A stretch of 64,000 nucleotides of DNA, taken from the NCBI GenBank assembly GCA_902702965.1, contig CACRXP010000021.1:971188-1035187 (forward strand). Direction: 5' to 3'. Every line of letters begins with the position of its first letter. The stretch's first letter is position 1. The stretch is from Spirometra erinaceieuropaei (lineage: Eukaryota > Platyhelminthes > Cestoda > Diphyllobothriidea > Diphyllobothriidae). Position numbers and translations under genes: made by a program. The notes under the pieces were generated by a model. The model did no database searches and had not been told where the DNA came from. It saw nothing but the letters and a program-made list of their open reading frames with translations. Below, piece after piece: positions 46,701-55,829 of the stretch.

Positions 46701-46790
46701 AGCCATTGCAGGCTGACTCCCAGTTCTCCAGTCAATCAAAAATATTCACAAAAAGTATACAACCCAGCGCTGTCTTCTGGTTCATTCTGT
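43761..46790. other. No gene recognised
   Basis: Several frames of 60-140 codons with no recognisable domain. The part next to 46790 may hold the 3' end and LTR of the decayed gypsy element, but no LTR was identified. Confidence 0.35.
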
Positions 46791-46794
46791 GTTC

Positions 46795-47455
46795 AGTACG
46801 CGAGCTGTTCGTAAGAAGTCTTCTGGTGTGGGTGCATTGCTTTCCGCTTCGACCTGTGCGTCAAAGTGACGGCCAAAGCCTCTGTGAAGTTGATCCGCTG
46901 AATGGGCGACATGTAGTATAGTAACGTTAGAGGGGAGACGCAGGCCGCAACCAGAGAGCATAATGTCGGCACTGAAGGCAGCGGAGTGAAAGTTGGCATT
47001 GTAGACCAGGGGACGCCGGGTCAGCCCATCCTAGAAATGCGTATGGGATTGACCGACGATGCTGCGGACGAACGCCGCAAGGGTATTGTTTGTGCGTTCT
47101 GTCTGTCCGCTTCCGTCTGGATTAAAGGGGAAGCAAGTTTTGACTAAAAGCAGAAGGTGTCAGGGAGCCCTGAAAAGGCGACTTTCAGAGATGTTCCTCT
47201 CCTCTGTGTGGAGGATGTAGGCGAATCCAGTAATCGACAGGTGCTGCTACGGCGAGACCCTGTTTGGAGAATAGAATGGCTTCAAAATACTGTGAGATAA
47301 TCCACGATAATCAAAATACATTGACTCCTTTTGCCCTTGTCTGACACATCGGTCCGATGGTAGGAAAATCCTGCGAACGTTGGTTCTGGTGACGCCTGGG
47401 GATGAACAACTAAGTCGGTAGGAGGGTAGTTGGTAGCCTTGCGTCCGGTTTCTAC
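46795..47455 (-). pseudogene. Ty3/gypsy integrase core and C-terminus (decayed)
   Basis: Minus-strand remnant of a retrotransposon integrase. Near 47390-47285 it reads PEPTFAGFSYHRTDVSDKG and QCILIIVDYLTVF (integrase form: xxILVIxDxFTKW, first catalytic Asp). After frame changes near 47280 and 47200, 47140-46870 reads FPFNPDGSGQTERTNNTL (form: PYHPQxNGxxERxNRTL, catalytic Glu). It continues with a stop (HTHF*DGL, probably a former Trp), YNANFHSAAF, MLSGCGLRLPSN and QLHRGFG. Order and motifs are clear; the copy is dead. The zinc-binding N-terminus is found 2.1 kb away at 49605-49960. Confidence 0.75.
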
Positions 47456-47493
47456 AATTGTACCTACTGGCTTGATTTCAGTAGCCGTGATTA

Positions 47494-48440
47494 CGTCCTC
47501 ATTGTGTGTAAAATGTGAACGCGCAGAGGCCCTGTCATGGTTGACTTCCTTCGTAANNNNNNNNNNNNNNNNNNNNNNNNNNNNNNNNNNNNNNNNNNNN
47601 NNNNNNNNNNNNNNNNNNNNNNNNNNNNNNNNNNNNNNNNNNNNNNNNNNNNNNNNNNNNNNNNNNNNNNNNNNNNNNNNNNNNNNNNNNNNNNNNNNNN
47701 NNNNNNNNNNNNNNNNNNNNNNNNNNNNNNNNNNNNNNNNNNNNNNNNNNNNNNNNNNNNNNNNNNNNNNNNNNNNNNNNNNNNNNNNNNNNNNNNNNNN
47801 NNNNNNNNNNNNNNNNNNNNNNNNNNNNNNNNNNNNNNNNNNNNNNNNNNNNNNNNNNNNNNNNNNNNNCGTCCTCATTATGTGGTACAGTGAACGCGCA
47901 GACCGACTTGTCTGGATGACTTTCTTCTGGTGAACGCCCAGTGGCCCTGCCATGGTTGACTTCCTTCGTAACTTCAACCGCCCCGAGAACGTGGTGCTGC
48001 AAGAATGTCTATATAGATTCATTGTACTGCACCCCCCACACGGAAATCTTTAGTAAAAGTCGAGGGGCTTATTCTAGACGGATTACGATTTATGGCGCTT
48101 CCCATTATAGCTCAAATTGCATGCCTAGCCGTGTTTACGTCCTCATTATGTGGTACAGTGAACGCGCAGACCGACTTGTCTGGATGACTTTCTTCTGGTG
48201 AACGCCCAGTGGCCCTGCCATGGTTGACTTCCTTCGTAACTTCAACCGCCCCGAGAACGTGGTGCTGCAAGAATGTCTAGATAGATTCATTGTATTGCAC
48301 CCCCCCACACGGAAATCCTTAGTAAAATGCAACAGTTTTATTCTGGGCGGATTACGATTTATGGCGCTTCCCATTACGGCTCAAATTGCATGCCTAGCCA
48401 TGCTTACGTCCTCATTATGTGTTATAGTGAACGCGCCTAA
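47494..48440 (+). repeat. Tandem array with unit of about 268 bp, containing an assembly gap
   Basis: Units begin with CGTCCTCATTATGTGGTACAG at 47870 and 48138, a slightly changed start at 48407, and a partial unit at 47494-47555. Each holds CCATGGTTGACTTCCTTCG, CGTGGTGCTGCAAGAATGTC and GGATTACGATTTATGGCGCT. Spacing is 268 and 269 bp. The frames spanning it read through N and are not genes. The partial unit at 47494 differs internally (lacks about 45 bp of the full unit). Confidence 0.9.
47556..47869. other. Assembly gap (314 N)
   Basis: A run of N that falls inside the tandem array. The gap is most likely a collapsed or unresolved repeat, and its true length is unknown. Confidence 0.99.
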
Positions 48441-48469
48441 AATGATGTGACAGTACACTGTTCACTTAC

Positions 48470-48990
48470 CCATAATCCAATTCTGCTTCTTCAGTCGCCC
48501 CACATTGTATTTGCGTCGCGAAATCATCGTTTCGTCGACTTGGACTTCGATGTCAGGCCCACCGAGTTGACCTACTTCTTGTAGGAGGGCCTTTGTGCAT
48601 ACGTCTCGCCATATACCGTACCAGTCAACTGCGGTCTTCTTAGTTATTCCTACTATGGCTGCACATCTAGTCACCCCAGTGCCTTCAATGAAAGAAAGGC
48701 ACGTTTTCATCGCTTTAGGCAGTGTCAGGTGCCCCCCGTCAAACACTGAGCCCACTCTCAGGGCTCCCTTATCTCCACATCGGGCGCATCTACGGTCTGT
48801 ATACCACAGTAAACAGACCTTACCTAAAGGCATAACCATCCGTGTGTTGTCGCAATACTTGTAACGGCATGGCCTTCCGGCACCTACATAAGACCCTACG
48901 GGTCAGGAGTCCTTTCCGTTGCAGATATTGCACTAGGTAGGGCGACTGGATTATTTCAAGAATCCGTCCATAATCCGTCGGCATATTCAC
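48470..48990 (-). pseudogene. Merlin-type transposase, N-terminal part
   Basis: Minus strand. It begins near 48960 with YLQRKGLLTRR, CRCRKAMP and RQHTDGYAFR. After a break it goes on with RRCARCGDKGALRVGSVF (zinc-ribbon-like CxxC as in ISXO2/Merlin), TKKTAVDWYGIWRDVC, and GGPDIEVQVDETMISRRKYNVGR with the first DDE aspartate (VDET), cut here as GGPDIEVQVDET and RRKYNVGR. The break is either a frameshift or a very short intron: a 27-nt GT...AG span lies at 48823-48797. The frame ends at WIMG followed by GTAAGTG (48469), a good splice donor, and the rest of the catalytic domain is not found downstream. Confidence 0.78.
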
Positions 48991-49604
48991 TTGTGGTCGT
49001 GCTTTTCGTCGCCTTCTACCAGACTGGGCTCTGCAAGACAGACCAAAGCGGAATTTTTTTTACAAAAAGTGCTATTTCCTGTTTACATTTAATTCCATAC
49101 CGTTCACGTACAGAGCACAACTACTGCCACAGTTTTATTCCCCATATGTTACCACAGTGGCACTAAACTATTACTTTCAACGTTGCTCATCCAACCAAAG
49201 ATATTTTTTCAAATTAAATACTCACTCCACTTGCGTTGTTCCGTCGTGTGGGTCGCAACTTGACACATGTGCTCCTGTGTCCATTTCGATGGTTATCGTA
49301 ATATCGCACATTCGCGGACTGGCCTTAGTACACACTTCCTTATTCCTATTGGTTGGAAACTTTCCCTTGGCATTCTTTCCTATGCGGGGCAAGGCTGCAT
49401 TTATTCCGCATACCGTTTTATTTATCCGTTCCCATTTACAAACCTTCCCTGCATTTTTCATCTTATTTAAATCAGGCTTCCACTACCCTTGAGGTTTCAT
49501 TTTTAGATGTGTACTGCTTGCCCCATTTTTGCCTCCACTCACAGGCCCCACCCGTATAGCCCCTATTACCACCGGTCCCGTAAGACAGGCAGCTGGCAGT
49601 TTAC
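48991..49604. other. Probable Merlin 5' flank; no further gene
   Basis: Short frames only. At 49560-49600 the minus strand carries CTGCCTGTCTTACGGGACC and GGTAATAGGGGC, which are also found at 11821-11856 ahead of the other Merlin fragment. This may be the transposon end lying against gypsy integrase sequence. Confidence 0.45.
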
Positions 49605-49960
49605 CGTACTGCGAGGGCTACCTTGTATCCTCTTACCACTAAGTCTTTGATTTGTACGCAGGGGCGACAGGTCTGACAGAAGGAGACCACGTCGCCCCGC
49701 TGATGCGTCCACCAATATCGTTGACGAACTGCAACCAGGGTCTTATCCTGACCGGAAAGTACCGGTTTGTAGCGATTATCGCGGGTGCTCCGAAAATAAG
49801 ATACTGCGGACAGTGGCTGACAGGCCTGCAACAGTCCGCCTACCTGTGGCACACACGACGTGGTCAGGCACCGTATTGCCTCAAAGAAAATGCTTTCTGC
49901 CGACGTAAACTGCACATGTTCTGTCCATTTGTCAGATAGAATGATTAAGGCTCGTGTGTG
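49605..49960 (-). pseudogene. Ty3/gypsy integrase zinc-binding (H2C2) domain fragment
   Basis: Minus strand: LVAVRQRYWWTHQRGDVVSFCQTCRPCVQIKD, here in parts VRQRYWWTHQRGDV and FCQTCRPCVQIKD. The family form is IRxRYYWPGMxxDIxxYCxxCxxCQxxK. The upstream histidines were not clearly placed. The frame then gives VRGYKVALA and meets the Merlin flank. It is likely the missing upstream part of the integrase at 46795-47455, split by a later insertion. Confidence 0.6.
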
Positions 49961-50084
49961 ATGTAGGACCTGATGGAGCGATGCGTGGTATTGGGGCAAA
50001 GTATGCAGTGTTTTATCGCAGGTCTTCATGGGGAAGCGTACAACCGGGTAGGCCCATGCTGTCACTTAATGTTCGAGGACACAA

Positions 50085-50400
50085 TAAAGTCGAGTGGGGC
50101 GGCTGTATGTTGGTGCTCTTGGCACTGTCTCAGTGTGGTGGATTCCCAAGTGGCCGACCAGTCCAAAGCGCGATGTGCATGGGAGGTGGAAGTATGGACA
50201 GGATCGGTTGGCATCTGCCGAGTGGGTGGTGGTGACGCCCATGGTAGGGGAGTTGATAGCGTCATAATAACTGAGCGCGGGAGGGTGGATTGCAGGAGAC
50301 CTGGGCTGAGTCCGTCAAGGGTTGAGGGCACGGCATCACAACGGCCAGAACAGGACCCCGATGGGCGTGGGCACCTATCGAAACGGAGGCAGCGTAGCAA
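50085..50400 (-). pseudogene. Zinc-finger LINE tail fragment
   Basis: Across minus frames: ADANRSCPYFHLPCTSRFG, GLVGHLGIHHTETVPRAPTY and SRPTRLYC, matching the family order CPHCPRTFTSRIGLVGHLRIH-RTETGEPVPGAPTY. Cysteine spacing is disturbed. A short 3' scrap only. Confidence 0.55.
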
Positions 50401-51555
50401 CTGTGTGTCACAGAAACCGGATCACTTGCCAGAAAGGTGTGCTCGAAGGGACATTATGCGCCATGAAGTACGCGATTCCTGGACTAAAAAACCGATTTCT
50501 GAGGCGATACCATGACCCGCGAAACCAAAAACGAAGTGAGAGATAAGAGCAGACAAGGCAGGTTTGGTGACGGTATCTTAGCTGCAGGAGTAAAACGATA
50601 CACGATGTATCAGTGCAAGTGGCAAATGCGCGTATTCGGATTGAGATAACTCTTTCCCAAAGAAAGGAGGAAAATATGAATAAAGTAAGACGTTGACAGG
50701 ATCAGTGTTAAGATAAAGCATAGTCTTCGCATAAAAAGGGACAAGCTATTTGATTACCGAATCCTGATTGGTGGTCTATTTCAAAGGAAGCCGTGCTTGC
50801 ATGCGGAGAAGAGGCGGAGGAACCCGAAGGTGAAAATTAAGAACGTTATAGAAGCGGGTAATAGAGGCAGGGGTTCAAACTGGAGAAAGATCTTGCCCAT
50901 ATTAATGCGGAAATGGAGCTGGAAATCAGCTTCCATGCTCTTAAGCCATAGCAATTTTAAGGCTACCTAACCGACATCTATTTGGACAAGCAGCATTTGA
51001 ATGCGTTTGATAGTAAAGTTTTCAAGTAAAATGTCCTTTGAAATCTTCAATTCTAGGATGAAAAGACTCATTCGCCATACCAAAAAGTGCACAAACATGA
51101 AAGTATGGGAAGTAGAAACACGATGTTAATGACTGTGTTCTCATGAAGTAGCGACTTTTATCTCACGAGCCCTTAGCAAGGACGACAATAAGAAAATCCA
51201 GTAAATGAATGAACTTACTATTAAAGATGTCCAGCGACCTGATAATGAAGCACACAAGCAGTGCGGAGGTTGACCTGTCGTAGCGGTCGAAGACTTTTAG
51301 GGTAACACACATGGAATAATGAGAAGCACTAGGAGTGATTCCTGGCTTAGAACAAGCTGGGTAGAGTTGTTAGAAACACTATAGCACTCATTTAAAGGAC
51401 AAGGTCGAAGAAGGATTTAGCGAGTACGAATGTATATATCAGAAACAAATGGCTAACCCGGCACTAAAACCAACCATCTGGTGAACTCTCTCATGCGTGG
51501 AAAATGCATTTGAACTAGTCGAGAGGCAACCAAAAAAACCAAATACACATAGCAC
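50401..51555. other. No gene recognised
   Basis: AT-rich with short frames. It may contain upstream PLE sequence too decayed to recognise. Confidence 0.35.
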
Positions 51556-51559
51556 ACAA

Positions 51560-51835
51560 GCCAGCAACTACATCACTCACACAGCTTGTACACCCTAAGG
51601 ACAGGGTTGGTTACCTCGATAGAAAAGGCGTTGTATACAAAATTGCATGTGCTAACTGCGGTACCGTCTATTGTGACCGAACTGGGAAATCTCTCTCAAC
51701 TCGTATACACGAACACTAGTTAGCGGAGAAGAGACGCGACCACCTATAACAGGTGGCCATGCGCACTACACACTGGACACAAAGTTGTGTGGGAAAACAC
51801 TCGTATTGTTGGCGCCTGCCCAATAAGGAACTGCC
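51560..51835 (+). pseudogene. Penelope-like element type 2: GIY-YIG endonuclease
   Basis: The frame reads LVHPKDRVGYLDRKGVVYKIACANCGTVY, in parts LVHPKDR, GVVYKIACANCGTVY and RTGKSLSTRIHEH. GVVY and TVY-x-x-RTGKSL-x-TR form the GIY-YIG signature with the catalytic arginine and the paired cysteines. A stop interrupts the frame just after HEH. Then LAEKRRDHL, a frame change, and a block resembling HxxxxxxHxVxWENTRIVG follow. The type is distinct from the one at 15.6 kb (ACANCG against WCSCGQ). The RT is not found. Confidence 0.72.
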
Positions 51836-51890
51836 GTAAAGTCCTGGATGCGTCAATCAACGTATCGATCTAGGTTCCGCATGCAAATAT

Positions 51891-52101
51891 CGATCAGGTT
51901 AGAGAACGTGCTCGTTGTGTTGTGCCTTGGGTATGACTGGCTGATGACGGTTAATAAACCAGAAATGGCCATTCCGGTCTCCCTTGTCTTTTTCGGTATC
52001 ACCTTATCTGCATATATCACTAGTCGCTGTGCGACTGTCTACGAGGGTTCAAGTATGAGCCCAAAGGCACAACAGAACGAGCACGTTCTCTAACCTGATC
52101 G
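51891..52101 (+). repeat. Inverted repeat (41-nt arms) enclosing SINE segment
   Basis: The left arm 51891-51931 (CGATCAGGTTAGAGAACGTG, CTCGTTGTGTTGTGCCTTGGG) is the inverted copy of 52060-52101 with one mismatch and one indel. The 128-nt middle holds the hammerhead motif (51935-51979), TCTCCCTTGTCTTTTTCGGT and the TAGTCGCTGTGCGACTG hairpin. Confidence 0.85.
51935..51979 (+). ncRNA. Hammerhead ribozyme candidate, type I, minimal stem III
   Basis: All core parts are present. Stem I: GACTGG (51935-51940) with CCGGTC (51974-51979), 6 pairs with one G-U. Core CTGATGA 51941-51947. Stem II: GGTT-AATA-AACC (51949-51960), flanked by a C/A mismatch. Core GAAA 51962-51965. Stem III is the self-complementary TGGCCA (51966-51971), and the UH step is TT with predicted cleavage after 51973. 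A three-pair loopless stem III suggests it works only as a dimer or in multimers, as proposed for retrozyme and PLE hammerheads. The non-canonical C/A pair next to stem II could reduce activity. Confidence 0.6.
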
Positions 52102-52149
52102 GTAAGCGCCCATCTGTCATAATTGATATTCCCTATCACAACCGACAGG

Positions 52150-52310
52150 ACAACGGGCCCGTGGCCCAATGGTAGAGTGTCAAACTCCATGACCAAAGAT
52201 CCCTGATTCGAATCTCAAGTGATCCACACTTGGGGTTAGATATGGCTGGCTGATGACGGCTAATACACCAAAAATGGCCATTCCGGACTGTGAGAGGCTT
52301 GCCTCCGGAC
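52150..52310 (+). repeat. tRNA-derived SINE with degenerate hammerhead motif
   Basis: GGGCCCGTGGCCCAATGGTAGAG (A-box-like TGGCCCAATGG), an anticodon-arm-like region, and TGATTCGAATCTC (B-box-like GATTCGAATC) form a tRNA-like head. Then GGCTGG, CTGATGA (52250-52256), GGCT-AATA-CACC, AAAA, TGGCCATT and CCGGAC follow. The GAAA core has become AAAA and stem II has lost pairing, so the ribozyme is probably dead. Confidence 0.75.
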
Positions 52311-53055
52311 GGGTTGAGGGAAGGGGGCCAGTGGCAGAGAGGGGAGGTACCACCTATTTTTACTGACACCCAGTCACACAATCACCGTCCCATATCCGCG
52401 TGGGAAGTGTCTAATCACTCAGAAAACTCTATACAACCCGTGGGACGTTACTCTGCAGGACGGTGTGCATCACGGTAAAACAACCAGAACAACTAGGGAA
52501 GAGGGATAAGAATGTTAAAGGTCAGTTATTTTAATACCTTTGCGCAGTATACCCTCTGAGACCGAAGGGCGGCATAAGAAAACCCCAAAAGATATACCAA
52601 AGTCTAAAAGAAATAATCAAACAAACGATCAGGGAAGTGAATTTTTTATCTACTGCGGGTAATATAAACAGGAGGGACAGAAGTAGACCGGTTCATTGAG
52701 TGCGGACGAAGTTGATGGTCGGGGTCTTGACGAAACTGAAAGCAGATTGTTTGGAGGGATAGAGGGCTGGGAAGAAAATGTGTTGGCTTGTGGAGAACAA
52801 GCCAGGCTAATTCTCTACAGGCGCTTAAGGACAAAAGGCTCCAGCCCCGGCACTTTTCCAAACCAGACTACTCGCCAGAAGTGAGGCCGTGACGTCGTCT
52901 ACTGATCCTGGAACTGAGAAAGAGGCTCAGCAAAGATAAATAAAAGTTATTTATCTGTAACGACCAAGTCAGGTAGCGCTCTTAGTTCTTCCTTTGGATG
53001 GGTCCGAACCGGATGACCGCGCAGACGACGCAGGTTTGACCCGCAACGAAACCAA
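52311..53055. other. No gene recognised
   Basis: Short frames only. The right part may hold 5' UTR or N-terminal sequence of LINE copy E. Confidence 0.35.
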
Positions 53056-53059
53056 TTCT

Positions 53060-53640
53060 CCTGTAAATAACAAACTCAAAATCGTGTACACCAATGTGCA
53101 GAGCCTGTTATGAAAATCTGACGAGCTGAAGACTCATCTCTCTGATATATCTCCAGACGTAATCTTACCGACAAAGACCTGCTTGCCCTAACACGCGAAC
53201 GACCGTGAGTTAACTATGCCTGAATACCAGCTGTTTAAGGAGATAGGTCAGAACGTCAGGGAGGAGGTGTACTCACGTACGTACAGCATGGGCTAATAGT
53301 TTCAGACAAAACAGATAAACTTACATGAACTTTCGAGTAAATTTGGTTGACTATTAAGGTACTGGGTTCATCAAGCCTCGGCATCCTGACAGCCTAACGA
53401 TCGCCGAGAAATGATCCCACGGCTGACGTTCGTCAGCTTGGGGAGCTGGGAAGATTTGCTGTTCGGTATGGCCTCTTGACCATGCAAGACTTTAATGCAC
53501 CACTTATTGACTGAAGTTAAGTTTACGCATTCGGTCCAGACCATGCTTTTGATCGACGTTTGCTAGACATGATGCTCAGGCTATTTCTCACTCAGTACGT
53601 TTTGTTTCGGGCGAGGGTTCTTGAAGAGAAACAGTAAAAC
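53060..53640 (+). pseudogene. CR1-like LINE copy E: AP endonuclease domain
   Basis: Endonuclease/exonuclease/phosphatase-type domain of a LINE. Across frames: NKLKIVYTNVQSLL (family KxxYxNxRSLxxK), ISPDVILPTKTCL (form DIIxLTETWL, with the E changed to K), ELTMPEYQLF, GRFAVRYGLL-like sequence, then MQDFNAPLIDW near 53480 (form GDFNxPxIDW). Stops and frameshifts are frequent. The catalytic Glu is lost, so the copy is dead. Confidence 0.72.
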
Positions 53641-54465
53641 TGACAGGATCTGGTGCCTACGAAGTCGTCGTCGGGCAACAATGATGAGGTGCAATGTCTA
53701 CTTCCAACTAGATCAAAGCGACCATGTCGTACTGTTGTGGGTTGTATTCCATCTTGTTTGTGCCCGAACAAACCACAAAAGTTAGATGAAATATTTGGTG
53801 CGGCAACCTTGGTCAAATGAATGCTGAAATATACAACACAAAATGGGAATCATTTTTTCGGCGACAACGTCGAAGACTGACACTGGTTAAGTGAGTTATT
53901 GCGTATTCTTCTCAGAGACCACTGTTATATTTCACGGAAGAAATTAAAAAACAGACTCCATTGGCTAACTCGAGCTTTTCAAAACGAAGTGAATAAAAAG
54001 CAGAGGTTGTGGAGGAGATTCCTTCCGGATAGGAACTCTGTGTTGATAAGTGCATACAGGGAGCAGAGAAACCTAATTAAGCGACCTGTCAGCGGGAAAC
54101 AGCATGTCTTCGAAAAAGACCTACTGAACCAGGCCATATGATTGCATAAGAAGGAGCACGCGAAACAGAGACCCAATCCCCTATTGAAAACCAAGGAAGA
54201 TCTGGAGCTTAATGAAGATGGAGCAAACACAGAGCGCCTTTCACAATTTTTAAGTCCGTCTTTATGAAGAAAAGCGGATTTTTTCCTCCCGACTGCGACT
54301 TAGTGGAAGGTGCAACGGTTGGGACTGTTTCATTCCGCCAAAACACCTGTCCGCAAAGAATTGTTGATGCTGAATGAGTTCAAATCACTTGGGCCAGATG
54401 AAATACCGCCTCAACTGCCGAACAAGCTTGCTGGTGCCTTTTGCCGTCTAACATGAGCAAGTCGG
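53641..54465 (+). pseudogene. CR1-like LINE copy E: linker and start of RT
   Basis: Between the endonuclease and RT blocks the frame at 53899-54141 gives KKLKNRLHWLTRAF, LWRRFLPDRN and YREQRNLIKRPV. This resembles the KxxRLWxKF-x-YKxxRNxVxR linker of CR1-like elements. NEFKSLGPDEIPPQL near 54370 is the RT motif 0/1 (form KSPGPDxIPPxxL). The RT then stops short: after about 54465 the text jumps to the C-terminal thumb, so motifs A to C are deleted. Confidence 0.68.
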
Positions 54466-55425
54466 CGGAATCAGATCTCTGAATCGCTAGGTTTATCGTT
54501 TGAATGGAATGCCATTACAAGAAAAGGACGTCCCAAAATGCTTGTGTGTATCGCAAGTTCGCTTAAAGCACCGTTGCGCTGCCCAAAGGTGGCCAAATTA
54601 TCGATGTCAGCCCCATACGCTGTCAAGGGGACTTTCTCCAACTTTGATGAAGACTGCTTCGCTAAAGCCTTTCGAACGTTTGTGCGGCCGCAACTGCAGT
54701 TCACCACTCGAACCTTGAGACCGTGGACCTTTTGGGACCTCAGAATCCTCGAAAAGTTCAAAGACGTGCAGCCAAACTCGTAACTGGGCAGGGCGCACTA
54801 CTCTACAAAACATTATCATCTATTCTTAATCTGAAAACAGGCCTGTACGGCAGGATTTATTGGGGCCAATAAATTTCGTGACGGCTCATCAAATGCAAAC
54901 CATCCCTGCATTGACATTCTGTGCAAATTCATATTGCTGTGCTCTTCTATTCGTTATCTATTTTATGCAGAGACGGGTTTCAGTTGATAAGCTGTCACGA
55001 AATTTATTGACACCAATAAATCCTGCTATACATGCCTGCTTTCAGTTCATATTTGTGAAAAAATTCGCCAGATATTCTTGGTCGCTTTTCTTCGAGTTGC
55101 AGGCAGCTAAGAGGTGACCTGATACAAAAGTTCCTCATCACGCGCGGTCAGGATTGCCGTCTTGTACCTGGAGACTTTTACAAGTTAGGAACCATAACGA
55201 ACTTGCGAGTTCATCTACTCGAACAAAGTATGACTAGTGCCAGGCTGAACACACGGAAGTTCTTCTTCTCCAGTCGAGTGGTTGAAGCTTGGAATGCTCT
55301 GCCTGCAGGTATCGTTATGTCCACATTCGTTGAGGCCTTTAACAAGAAGCTGGGTCATTATACCATTGTGCATTATAATGCCGCCCGGCCGATACCATTT
55401 TGTCGCTCGGAGTGACCAATTAATT
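54466..55425 (+). pseudogene. CR1-like LINE copy E: RT C-terminus, interrupted by a MITE
   Basis: Reads CIASSLKAPLRCPKVA, DEDCFAKAFRTFVRPQLQF (form FxxxVRPxLEY), RPWTFWDLRILEKF (form RPWTxxDLxxLEKVQRRATK), ALLYKTLSSIL. Then, after an insertion of 181 bp, RQLRGDLIQKFLI, RLVPGDFYKLG, and RKFFFSSRVVEAWNALPAGIV with the CR1 F-F-S-x-R-V-x-x-x-W-N-x-L-P signature. Several frame changes. The end is near 55415. Confidence 0.75.
54848..55028. mobile_element. Small mariner-type MITE
   Basis: Terminal inverted repeats of 38 nt (54848-54885 and 54991-55028) differ at about five positions. The core match is GCAGGATTTATTGG and CAATAAATTTCGTGAC. TA dinucleotides flank both ends (54846-54847 and 55029-55030), as expected for Tc1/mariner insertion. 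The 181-bp element has no transposase. It sits inside LINE copy E, so it inserted later. Confidence 0.8.
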
Positions 55426-55829
55426 ACTTTTACAATATCACTGTTTATATTTCAGTAACGTTTGTTTTCTGACTATTTCTATTGTACCAAACTCACTACA
55501 CACTGACATTTGCTTTTGCCTCTACAGATACTTCCGAAAATACAAAAATTCGAAAGCGAACTGGTTTCTTTACGGAAACTCGTGTAAGAGAACAATGGTG
55601 GACAAAATGCGGTTAACAGTGTTAAGACCAAGGCAAAGTGCAAAACTCCAAAACGGCCCGAGAACACAATTCGTGAAAAATCACAATGTAAGGACGCGGA
55701 TACCCATAACAAGGGGATACTAACAGCCTAGGCTCTTGTTTCCATTGAAGACAGCGAAGCGAATCAACAAACTCTGTCGGCCATTCGCGTGTTCAACAGT
55801 GCCCTAAGTTGAGGGTGGAGAAACAAACT
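55426..55829. other. No gene recognised between LINE copies
   Basis: Probably LINE 3' and 5' non-coding sequence. TTCGAAAGCGAACTGG and ACGGCCCGAGAACACAA steps were noted but not assigned. Confidence 0.35.

Noticed and set aside
47282..48022. Frames of 118-246 codons across the N run
   Set aside because: They consist mainly of N-derived residues joining repeat units; only the integrase-like part at the left is meaningful.
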